Source: Tractidigestivibacter sp050946515 (GTDB lineage: Bacteria > Actinomycetota > Coriobacteriia > Coriobacteriales > Atopobiaceae). From it: 64,000 nucleotides of DNA. Below, piece by piece: positions 29,291 through 36,320 of the stretch. Position numbers and translations under genes: made by a program. The notes beneath the pieces were generated by a model that searched no databases, had not been told where the DNA came from, and saw only the letters and a list, made by a program, of their open reading frames with translations. How positions within the stretch are numbered: position 1 is the stretch's first letter; each line of letters opens with the position of its first letter. The stretch spans positions 25,736 to 89,735 of the forward strand of contig NZ_JBMNUX010000009.1 in the NCBI RefSeq assembly GCF_050946515.1, read 5' to 3'.

Positions 29291-29659
29291 TTACGGACGA
29301 TAGCTCAAGCCAGACTTTGGCCCTTCAGACTTGTAGGAGTACGAAAGCTCCGCCGCATCGCAGAAATCCATAAGATCTGCCAGGCAATAGTCGCCATTTC
29401 CGAGAAGCGCTTCAGCCCACGGCAACCCCCAGGTCATCTTATTGTCGCGGTCAAGATGCTTTGCCATGAGCTCTGCCGTCTGGCTGGGAAACGTAACGCA
29501 GAGAGAATGGCTGGGCTCTTCGTAGGCAAGCTCCGCCGACGGACCCTCCACCTCCTCGCAAACAGTATGGGAACCGTCGCCCTCATCCCATGCGGTGAGC
29601 ACCAATACATCATTACCGCCTTCTTCACGACGGATAACCCGACGACTAAGCACTGTCAT
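29291..29659 (-). CDS. Hypothetical protein
   Basis: Acidic cytoplasmic protein of 122 aa that I do not recognise. It has an excellent ribosome site (GGGAGGTGCG), which supports it as a real gene. Visible are a beta-rich N-terminal half (DVLVLTAWDEGDGSHTVCEE) and a helical C-terminal part (LPWAEALLGNGDYCLADLMDFCD). There are no metal, nucleotide or membrane motifs. It diverges from the patatin-like gene, with a perfect AGAACATATGTTCT palindrome 67 bases upstream, so it could belong to an SOS-type regulon. A TAAAAT -10-like box lies about 30 bases before the start. Confidence 0.7.
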   Translation of the reverse strand: MTVLSRRVIRREEGGNDVLVLTAWDEGDGSHTVCEEVEGPSAELAYEEPSHSLCVTFPSQTAELMAKHLDRDNKMTWGLPWAEALLGNGDYCLADLMDFCDAAELSYSYKSEGPKSGLSYRP

Positions 29660-29724
29660 GATTGCGCACCTCCCTGACCGATGATTTTATTCAGCTACAG
29701 GATACAGCTCATTGCCCATGGTAT

Positions 29725-29738
29725 AGAACATATGTTCT
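29725..29738. promoter_or_regulatory. SOS-box-like palindrome (GAACATATGTTC)
   Basis: AGAACATATGTTCT is a perfect 14-bp palindrome. Its core GAAC-ATAT-GTTC fits the Gram-positive/actinobacterial LexA consensus GAACRNRYGTTC exactly. It overlaps a TATAGA -10-like sequence for the rightward patatin-like gene and lies 67 bases from the leftward hypothetical gene. Either or both could be LexA targets. Confidence 0.55.
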
Positions 29739-29851
29739 GTTTTTCCCCAAACGGTTCGGCAAGTCGGCAAACGGCAGGGCCAGAGACAATTGCCTCGGAC
29801 CGGAAGCGCGTTACTCTAATGACTGCACGCGACCTTTTGAACGGAGGAGCC

Positions 29852-30817
29852 ATGAGCAAGGTTAACGGAGTGGGCGTTGCCTTCTGCGGCGGAGGATTTC
29901 GATCGTATGCCGAAGTTGCCGTTATTGAGGACATGGAGAAAAACGACATCAAGGTTGGGGCCACGGCGGGCACGTCGATGGGCTCAATGGTGGCTGCGCT
30001 CGTTGCCTCTGGAGTCTCCGCATCAAAGATCTGTGAGGAGCTCATCAAGCTTGACCGCCAAGTTGTAGAGGACGGCACCCTCAAGAACCTACGCCTCAAG
30101 GTCATCAACATGCTGACCGGCAACGGCATTCTCGATTCGTCAATTCTCGAGAAGTACGCAAGAAACGTCCTCGAAGACGTGGGCGTAAAAACGTTCGGGG
30201 ACCTTGTGATGCCCGCAGCCTTTGTCGCCGTCGACCTTATCTCTGGCGACCTCTGCGTTTTTACGAATGACCCCGATCTCTTTGGGAACTCCAATGGTGG
30301 CTGGGACTGCATTGTCGGCGATGACCTTGACGTTGCAAAATGCGTGGTCGCATCCGCTTCCTATCCGCTGGTTATCTCGCCCACCACGTATCGCGGTCGC
30401 ACCTTTATGGATGGCGGGAGCCGCATGAACCTGCCAACCGCGCTCTTTGATCGCTCCTCGGTTGATGCCGTCGTAGGCGTGGGAATGATCCGCTCAATGG
30501 AGCCTCTTCCGGACGTGACGCCACTCGCCATCGCTCACCGCACGATGAACTGTGGCGCCAATCAGCTCGATCGGATCTATTCGCAAGTGGCCGACGTTTA
30601 TGTCAACCTTCCCGTTTCGGGAGAGGACGCCTTCCAGGCGGGAACTGGTCAGCAGGTCATCGCGGAAGCGCGAGAGATGCTGCGTGAGCACCCCATAGAT
30701 TGGTCTGTGGCTAAGCCCACGCCACTTGGCGCCGTCCGACGCGCGGCCATCGATGCCTTCTCAAAGATGCTTCGCCCCGTGCTTGAGGGCGAGGGCCCGA
30801 GTGGTCGCTCGTTCTAA
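29852..30817 (+). CDS. Patatin-like phospholipase
   Basis: Lipid acyl hydrolase of 321 aa with a Ser-Asp dyad. The oxyanion motif is FCGGGFRSYAE near residue 11, the nucleophile elbow GTSMGSMVAA (G-x-S-x-G) near 40, and the catalytic Asp lies in FMDGGSRMN near residue 188. No signal peptide is seen, so it probably works in the cytoplasm or on the inner membrane face. The ATG at 29852 is chosen because ACGGAGGAG precedes it; the frame is open farther upstream without a ribosome site. A perfect SOS-box-like palindrome is 115 bases upstream. It converges on serS. Its lipid substrate and physiological role are unknown. Confidence 0.88.
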   Translation: MSKVNGVGVAFCGGGFRSYAEVAVIEDMEKNDIKVGATAGTSMGSMVAALVASGVSASKICEELIKLDRQVVEDGTLKNLRLKVINMLTGNGILDSSILEKYARNVLEDVGVKTFGDLVMPAAFVAVDLISGDLCVFTNDPDLFGNSNGGWDCIVGDDLDVAKCVVASASYPLVISPTTYRGRTFMDGGSRMNLPTALFDRSSVDAVVGVGMIRSMEPLPDVTPLAIAHRTMNCGANQLDRIYSQVADVYVNLPVSGEDAFQAGTGQQVIAEAREMLREHPIDWSVAKPTPLGAVRRAAIDAFSKMLRPVLEGEGPSGRSF

Positions 30818-30859
30818 CCAGAGCTTGTGCCGGCATACGGCGACAGCCGGACAAGAAAA

Positions 30860-30891
30860 GCGGGCGGTCAGCGAAATCGCTGGCCACCCGC
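30860..30891 (-). terminator. Terminator downstream of serS
   Basis: Long hairpin gcgggcggtcagcg / cgctggccacccgc (14 positions, one mismatch) with loop aaat. On the minus strand it is followed by TTTTCTTG, so it probably ends serS transcripts; it may also act on the convergent patatin-like gene. Confidence 0.75.
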
Positions 30892-30963
30892 GGCAATTGC
30901 AAAACCAATCGAAGAAGCTGTAGACGCTGTGCTCCGCTCAAGGAGCTAGCCAGTGAGCCAGTG

Positions 30964-32247
30964 CTACTTGATGGGCTTTATGACCTCCATGTCGCGCATG
31001 TAGGGGCGAAGAACCTCGGGCACCGTGATGGAGCCATCAGCGTTCTGGTAGTTCTCCATGATGGCGGCCATGGTTCGACCAACGGCAAGACCGGAGCCGT
31101 TGAGTGTGTGCACGAAGCGCGTACCCTTGAACGAGGGGTCCTTGTAGCGGATGTTCGCACGACGGGCCTGGAAATCCCAGCAGTTGGAGCAGGAAGAGAT
31201 CTCCTTGTAGTTGTTGTAGCTCGGGAGCCACACCTCGAGGTCGTAGCACTTGGTGGCAGAGAAGCCGATATCGCCAGTGCACAGCGTTACCACGTGATAG
31301 GGCAGCCCGAGCAGCTGCAGGCACCTCTCAGCCTCGGCAACCATGCTCTCGAGCTGGTTCATGGAGTCCTCGGGGGTGGCAAACTTTACCATCTCGACCT
31401 TGTCGAACTCATGAACGCGGATGATGCCTCGCGTGTCACGGCCGGCAGAACCGGCCTCCTCGCGGAAGCATGGCGTGTAGGCGCAGTACCAAAGCGGCAG
31501 CTGCGAGCCATCGAGAATCTCGTCGCGATGGATGTTGGTGAGCATGACCTCGGCCGTGGGAATCAGGTACATTCCACCGCTGACATGATAGAGGTCTTCG
31601 TCAAACTTAGGCAGCTGGCCAGTGCCAAAGAGGCTTTCGTAGTTGGTGATGACAGGCGGCCACCACTCCTTGAACCCGGCCTTCACGTGCGTGTCGATAA
31701 AGAAGTTGATGAGGGCGCGCTCCATAAGGGCGCCTGCGCCACCAAGCAGATAGAAGCGGGTGCCAGCAAGTTTGATGCCCCGGTCAAAGTCGATCATTCC
31801 CGTCTCGGGACCAAGGTCCCAGTGCGCCTTGGGCTCGAAGTCAAACTTGGTAGGCTCGCCCCACCTTCGGACCTCGGGGTTGTCGGAATCGTCAACGCCG
31901 TAAGGCACGGACTCATGCGGGATGTTAGGTATGGCCGCAACAAGGTCAAAGAGATCCTTCTCAACCTTTGTGCGCTTCTCGTTAAGCTCGGAGATGCGCT
32001 CCTTGTTGGCAGCGACCTTTGCCTTGGCGGCCTCGGCCTCGTCCTTCTTGCCTTCTTTCATCAGCTTGCCGATCTGCTTAGATACAGCATTGCGGTCGGC
32101 CTGAAGCTTCTCAACCTCAGCAATGACTGAACGACGCTCCTCGTCAAGCTCGAAGAACCTCTCCCTGTCCCAATGAGCGTTCTGGCGAGATGCGCAGGAC
32201 TTGTCGACGATGTCCGGGTTCTCGCGTACGAACTTAATGTCGAGCAT
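30964..32247 (-). CDS. serS: Seryl-tRNA synthetase
   Basis: Class II aminoacyl-tRNA synthetase of 427 aa charging tRNA-Ser; two of its substrates are encoded at 13733 and 28836. An N-terminal coiled-coil tRNA-binding arm (residues about 30-105, Lys/Glu/Ala-rich) precedes the catalytic core. Motif 2 is CFREEAGSAGRDTRGIIRVHEF in two parts near residues 265-290. Motif 3 is NGSGLAVGRTMAAI near residue 385. The ATG at 32247 follows AAGGAG; the frame extends upstream without support. No T-box element is seen in the leader. Confidence 0.97.
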   Translation of the reverse strand: MLDIKFVRENPDIVDKSCASRQNAHWDRERFFELDEERRSVIAEVEKLQADRNAVSKQIGKLMKEGKKDEAEAAKAKVAANKERISELNEKRTKVEKDLFDLVAAIPNIPHESVPYGVDDSDNPEVRRWGEPTKFDFEPKAHWDLGPETGMIDFDRGIKLAGTRFYLLGGAGALMERALINFFIDTHVKAGFKEWWPPVITNYESLFGTGQLPKFDEDLYHVSGGMYLIPTAEVMLTNIHRDEILDGSQLPLWYCAYTPCFREEAGSAGRDTRGIIRVHEFDKVEMVKFATPEDSMNQLESMVAEAERCLQLLGLPYHVVTLCTGDIGFSATKCYDLEVWLPSYNNYKEISSCSNCWDFQARRANIRYKDPSFKGTRFVHTLNGSGLAVGRTMAAIMENYQNADGSITVPEVLRPYMRDMEVIKPIK

Positions 32248-32358
32248 ATGTGCACTCCTTGCGATTGTGCGGCAGCCCGTGCCGCCCGAGTTTGTGCTGT
32301 GAGCATCGCGATGCCCAGCAGTCACCCAAGTATATACTTGTGCGGAAACGAGTTGGCC

Positions 32359-32380
32359 CCTTGGGGGCCGGTCCCCAAGG
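32359..32380 (+). promoter_or_regulatory. Hairpin overlapping the ribosome site of the small membrane protein gene
   Basis: CCTTGGGG (32359-32366) pairs perfectly with CCCCAAGG (32373-32380) around a six-base loop. The right arm contains the first part of the AAGGAGG ribosome site at 32377-32383. Folding would partly hide the Shine-Dalgarno of the gene starting at 32391. Confidence 0.5.
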
Positions 32381-32390
32381 AGGCTTTCAC

Positions 32391-32585
32391 ATGGACGACT
32401 TCTTCACGTGGCTCTTTAACGATCGCACCGGCGTTGTGTGTCTCATCGTTGGCGGCATCCTCATCTGCCTGCTCATTTCGTTCATTCTCGAGCGCAAGAC
32501 GCGCAAGATTTACTACAACCACGAGAAGAGCGATGACGACTGGGACCTCTTTGACGACGACGAGGACGAAGACTCCAGCAAGTAG
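32391..32585 (+). CDS. Small single-pass membrane protein with acidic tail
   Basis: A 64-aa protein I do not recognise. A short N-terminal segment (MDDFFTWLFNDRTG) leads into one hydrophobic helix, about residues 15-34 (VVCLIVGGILICLLISFILE). Basic residues (RKTRK) follow, then a strongly acidic tail (DDDWDLFDDDEDED). The positive-inside rule puts the C-terminus in the cytoplasm. The ribosome site AAGGAGG is nearly ideal but is partly inside a stable hairpin. It diverges from serS and precedes the tRNA-Leu terminator. No function can be given. Confidence 0.8.
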   Translation: MDDFFTWLFNDRTGVVCLIVGGILICLLISFILERKTRKIYYNHEKSDDDWDLFDDDEDEDSSK

Positions 32586-32648
32586 CCACCACCGAGCGGG
32601 CCGCTCGCTTATGAACTCGCTCCCCGAAAGGGCTTTGATATGAAAAAA

Positions 32649-32672
32649 GGTTCCCAGCAATTAGTGGGAACC
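32649..32672 (-). terminator. Terminator of tRNA-Leu(CAG)
   Basis: GGTTCCCA pairs with TGGGAACC around an eight-base loop and is followed by six T residues on the minus strand (32643-32648). Confidence 0.88.
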
Positions 32673-32684
32673 CTCAGAGCTCAA

Positions 32685-32771
32685 TGGTGCGGGCGAAAGG
32701 ACTTGAACCTTCATGAGATTGCTCTCATACGGACCTGAACCGTACGCGTCTGCCAATTCCGCCACGCCCGC
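32685..32771 (-). tRNA. tRNA-Leu (anticodon CAG)
   Basis: On the minus strand, acceptor GCGGGCG pairs with CGCCCGC. The anticodon loop TTCAGGT gives CAG, a long variable arm is present and GTTCAAGTC is in the T arm. CCA is encoded (complement of 32685-32687). Confidence 0.96.
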
Positions 32772-32791
32772 GTGTTGTATAAATGTAACGC

Positions 32792-32818
32792 AATTCTCGA
32801 CCTTTGCAAACGAGAATT
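32792..32818. repeat. Inverted repeat upstream of tRNA-Leu and the kinase operon
   Basis: AATTCTCG and CGAGAATT form a perfect 8-bp inverted repeat with an 11-base spacer. It sits between the leftward tRNA-Leu gene and the rightward kinase operon. It is a possible operator; it is too widely spaced and lacks the T-run expected of a terminator. Confidence 0.4.
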
Positions 32819-32953
32819 TCCAACTCTTGGTAGGAATCTTATCTAGATTCGTAAGCAATTCGTGCAGTGCTATGCGCCTATACACATCGCGTTAGAATCA
32901 GACCTGTCGTCACGGCAGACGAAAACACACCTAAAAACGCCCAAGGAGCCGCC

Positions 32954-34738
32954 GTGGGAAGCACCGAATCCACGAATACCGTTGTTAGGCCTTCGCCAGA
33001 GGGCTCTTCTGGCGTGCCCAACGAGGTTCTCCTTGGTCGCTATCGCGTGCTTGCGAGACGCGGCACCGGCGGGTTTGGGGCTGTCTGCACCTGCTGGGAC
33101 ACACGCCTTCAGCGTCGCGTCGCAATAAAGCGCATTCCCGTGCTTTCTGGCGCTGAGCTGCGAGGCATGTCCACCTCGACAGTCGAAGAAGCGCTTGCCG
33201 AGGCGAGGACCGCGTGCCTGCTTGCCCACCCAAACATAGTGACGGTCTACGACTTTGAGACAGACGGCTCATATGCCTATATCGTAATGGAGTACGTCGA
33301 CGGGCTGAACCTTTCCGAGCTCCTTGCCCGCGTGGAGGGCGGCGTATTGACCCATGACGAGTGCGCCCACCTAGTGAAATCCGTCTCAGAGGCCCTGTCC
33401 TACGCACACGAAAACGGGGTTCTCCATCTGGACATCAAGCCCACCAACATCATGATTGACCGTCAGGGCACCGTGAAGCTGACCGATTTTGGCATGGCAA
33501 CGCTCGCTTCAGCCGCAGGGTACGGCGGCGCTCGCGGAGGAACCGTGGGCTATATGCCGCCCGAGCAGATCCAAGGGCTAATGGTTGATGAGCGCGCCGA
33601 CGTCTTCTCGTTGGCCGTTGTCACCTGGCAGGCGCTCACGGGAAAGGACCCCTTTGCGGCGGGCTCGGCCAAAGACTCGCTTGACGTTATTGCACGAGGC
33701 CCCAAGCCCCCGCTCGCAAAGCTCGACCCCTCGCTTGGCCCTACAGCCATCGCGGCTATTGACCAGGCAATTCTTCCTGATGCGACCATGCGAGAGCCAT
33801 CAATTGATGACTTTAGCTCCCGCGTGCTCGCTGACCTTGGCGATTCGACCGTAGGCGCAACATCGCTGCGCAACCTCATTGACCAGTCAGAGCAAGACGA
33901 CCCAGAGGAACCCTGGGATGTTCGTCATTTGCCTGCATACGTGCGCTTCCCGTGGCTTTCCTCCGTGATTGAGCGCGCAATCTCGGCGATCTTCACGTTC
34001 TTGTTCATCAACCAAACGCTTTCCGCTTCCGCGCTTAACCAAGACACGTTTTCGCTGGCAGCTGCCTTGATTTCAGCGGGAGTCTGTGCGTTCTGGCCAC
34101 CCAGCGGGTCGGTTTTTGCCATCATCGCTCTTGTCGCATCCGTAGCAACAACGACAATCACCAACGCATCGTTCCCGCTCGCCCTTGTTCTGGGCGTGGG
34201 CTTGTTTGCATGGTGGCTCAACGTTGGCCGACAAGATTTTGTCGCCTCTGGAGCACTATTGGCCCCAAGCGTGACCTTGTGCCCCGCGGCCGGCGTAGCT
34301 CTTGCTGGCTACGGCATGGATCCACTCCCCGCAGCCATAACGGGAGGGGTTGGCGCGCTTTTCTCGCTTGTCTATGACGTGTCCATTGAAAGCGCGATGT
34401 CAGCGCAAGCCATTGCGTATAACCTGGCGCCCCTTCTGGCTAGCGCCTCAACATGGGTTGTCATTGGGTTCTGCGCGCTCGGGGCGGGCGTCGCCTCGTC
34501 AATCGCCATGCGAGGAAGCGTTGCCTCGGGCCTCGTTGGACAGGGCGTGGGCTTTACTCTGGCAATTTTGGGTTTGGTCTGGTCGTCGCAGATGGAAAAT
34601 GGCTGGGTTTGGACCAGCACCCTTAGTGGAAGCTGCGCCATTGCGGTACTCTTGAGTGTGACTTTGTGCATTGAGACTGTCCTGAGAGGCCCTCTCGATG
34701 GCGATCAGGAAAGTGAGGATTCATATGAGCTTTCTTAG
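32954..34738 (+). CDS. Membrane Ser/Thr protein kinase, non-RD, with polytopic C-terminus
   Basis: Hanks-type kinase of 594 aa heading the cell-wall signalling operon. The cytoplasmic kinase domain (about residues 28-290) has the glycine loop RGTGGFGAV, lysine in VAIKRI, the catalytic loop HLDIKPTN and DFG in LTDFGMAT. The arginine of the usual HRD is replaced by leucine, making it a non-RD kinase; the PASTA kinase at the end of the operon keeps HRD. The C-terminal half (about 345-585) is a series of hydrophobic segments, probably six or more helices, instead of a single anchor. Start is GTG at 32954 after CAAGGAG. Its stop overlaps fhaA. Activity is likely but its regulation is probably unusual. 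Confidence 0.88.
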   Translation: MGSTESTNTVVRPSPEGSSGVPNEVLLGRYRVLARRGTGGFGAVCTCWDTRLQRRVAIKRIPVLSGAELRGMSTSTVEEALAEARTACLLAHPNIVTVYDFETDGSYAYIVMEYVDGLNLSELLARVEGGVLTHDECAHLVKSVSEALSYAHENGVLHLDIKPTNIMIDRQGTVKLTDFGMATLASAAGYGGARGGTVGYMPPEQIQGLMVDERADVFSLAVVTWQALTGKDPFAAGSAKDSLDVIARGPKPPLAKLDPSLGPTAIAAIDQAILPDATMREPSIDDFSSRVLADLGDSTVGATSLRNLIDQSEQDDPEEPWDVRHLPAYVRFPWLSSVIERAISAIFTFLFINQTLSASALNQDTFSLAAALISAGVCAFWPPSGSVFAIIALVASVATTTITNASFPLALVLGVGLFAWWLNVGRQDFVASGALLAPSVTLCPAAGVALAGYGMDPLPAAITGGVGALFSLVYDVSIESAMSAQAIAYNLAPLLASASTWVVIGFCALGAGVASSIAMRGSVASGLVGQGVGFTLAILGLVWSSQMENGWVWTSTLSGSCAIAVLLSVTLCIETVLRGPLDGDQESEDSYELS

Positions 34739-35903
34739 CGACTTCGAGGATCGCATCTCGTCTGTGTTTGACTCTGCGCCGCAGGGCTACACGGCGCCCT
34801 TTTCGTTTAAGAAGCTAGCAAAGCGTGCAGCACGCGAGATGGAAAACGAAACCTATGAGATAGACGGCGTTGACACCGCTCCGGCGCTTTATACGGTGCT
34901 CGTCTCCTCAGAAGATGACGCCCTCATGCGGCCCCTCTATGAGCAGATTACGTACGAGACGTCTGAGTTTGTAACCGCCTCGGCAAACAAGAAGGGCTAC
35001 GCCTTCGTTGGCAAGCCTCTTGTGCGTTTTATGGTCGACCAGACCCTGAAGCCGGGAAAGTTCGAGGTATTTGCCGAGAATGTCGACTCGCGCACGCTCG
35101 AGCGGCTTCGCCGAGAAGAGCGCGCCTTCATGGGCGGAAACTCCCTTGTAGGCGGCGCAGCGTCATCAGGCTCCAGTGCAAAGCACAGTCCTGCTCCGGC
35201 GGTATCTACGCCCATCCCCACGCGTCAGCCCGCAGCCCCCGCCGCATCTCCCTCCGCAACCGGAGGAACCGACGCCGGCCTTGACGTGATGCCCGCAGAG
35301 TATATGGACGCCGTTCCCGCCGTCATTCCGGCCGTCTCTTCACCCTCTTCGTCCACGCCGATGCCCGTCCCCTACATCGACGACATCCGCACGCAGGACG
35401 CTCAGTCGCCTAGCCCCATCCGCACCTCCACGCCCAATGCCTCCCCCGCTCCGCGCGCTGCGGTCAACCAGCCTATGCAGGAGGTTCAACCTCAGCAGCC
35501 ACTTCAGCAGGCTCAGCCGCAGCCCCAGCAGCAGGTTCAGCCTCAGGAGGTGCCCGCCACCTTGCGCCGCGCAACACCACAGGACGGCGCACACGCCGCT
35601 ATGGCGCAGGCGCCCCAAGCAACCTGCATGCTCATTGACCGTCAAAACGGTCGCACATACACAGCAAAGGCGCCCAGCAGCGTCATCGGCCGCGAGCGCT
35701 CTCAGTGCAACATCATTCTGCGAGACCCCAACGTCTCTCGCCGTCATGCTGAGCTTACCTATGACGGTCGCGATTGGCATATTCTTGACCTCAACTCGAC
35801 CAACGGCACGCTCGTGAACGATATCGATGTCGACGAGTGCATCCTTCGCGACGGAGACCTGATAACCGTTGGGCTCGTGAACCTCGAGTTCAGGGAGAAC
35901 TAG
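34725..35903 (+). CDS. fhaA: FhaA-like FHA-domain protein
   Basis: Phosphothreonine-reading adaptor of 392 aa, cytoplasmic. The N-terminal FhaA_N (DUF3662) domain covers residues 1-125 (SDFEDRISSVFDSAP; FVGKPLVRFMVDQTLKPGKF). A disordered Pro/Ala/Gln-rich linker (about 130-300) includes the glutamine-rich QPQQPLQQAQPQPQQQ. The C-terminal FHA domain (about 305-392) carries the phosphopeptide-binding GRE, SRRH and NSTNGT motifs. The start at 34725 overlaps the kinase stop by 14 bases. In mycobacteria FhaA is phosphorylated by PknB-type kinases and binds peptidoglycan-synthesis proteins; the operon here supports the same role. Confidence 0.92.
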   Translation: MSFLSDFEDRISSVFDSAPQGYTAPFSFKKLAKRAAREMENETYEIDGVDTAPALYTVLVSSEDDALMRPLYEQITYETSEFVTASANKKGYAFVGKPLVRFMVDQTLKPGKFEVFAENVDSRTLERLRREERAFMGGNSLVGGAASSGSSAKHSPAPAVSTPIPTRQPAAPAASPSATGGTDAGLDVMPAEYMDAVPAVIPAVSSPSSSTPMPVPYIDDIRTQDAQSPSPIRTSTPNASPAPRAAVNQPMQEVQPQQPLQQAQPQPQQQVQPQEVPATLRRATPQDGAHAAMAQAPQATCMLIDRQNGRTYTAKAPSSVIGRERSQCNIILRDPNVSRRHAELTYDGRDWHILDLNSTNGTLVNDIDVDECILRDGDLITVGLVNLEFREN

Positions 35904-35906
35904 GCC

Positions 35907-36320
35907 ATGATTGACCTCATTCTGTTTGCGGGGCGCATTCTTCTCGTCGTGCTCCTCTATGTGTTCCTCTTTGCGGCCATGCGCACGGGCATCGGCCTTG
36001 TAAAGGGACAGCGAAAGGACACTGCCATTTGGTCGGTGGACGTCGAGAAGGGCAACCGCGAGCTCAGAGGTCTGCACGTCGACATCCTAGGGCCTGTTGT
36101 GGTTGGTCGCTCGCCTTCGTCAGATATTGTGATCGACGAGCCTTACGTCTCAGCAACGCACGCGCGCTTCACCATCCAAGGCCCAGCGCTCGTGCTGGAA
36201 GACCTTAACTCCACCAATGGGACCATGGTCAACGGTCATCCCATCGACCAGCCCGTTACCTTGCGAGACGCGGACGAGGTGCAGGTTGGCGACACGATTA
36301 TGCGTGTGAGCCGTCAATAA
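35907..36320 (+). CDS. fhaB: FhaB-like membrane FHA-domain protein
   Basis: FHA-domain protein of 137 aa with one N-terminal membrane helix (residues 4-26, LILFAGRILLVVLLYVFLFA). The FHA domain spans about residues 55-135 with VVVGRSPSSDIVI, the variant SATH in place of SxxH-type loops, and LNSTNGTMVNG. It starts three bases after fhaA, and its stop shares one base with the next ATG. In actinobacteria FhaB (FipA) links kinase signalling to division and wall synthesis. Binding to phosphorylated kinase loops is expected. Confidence 0.92.
   Translation: MIDLILFAGRILLVVLLYVFLFAAMRTGIGLVKGQRKDTAIWSVDVEKGNRELRGLHVDILGPVVVGRSPSSDIVIDEPYVSATHARFTIQGPALVLEDLNSTNGTMVNGHPIDQPVTLRDADEVQVGDTIMRVSRQ

Noticed and set aside
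29852..30817. CBASS- or other anti-phage-type patatin operon
   Set aside because: No cyclase, CD-NTase, HORMA or TRIP13-like gene is adjacent; the gene is alone between an unknown gene and serS.
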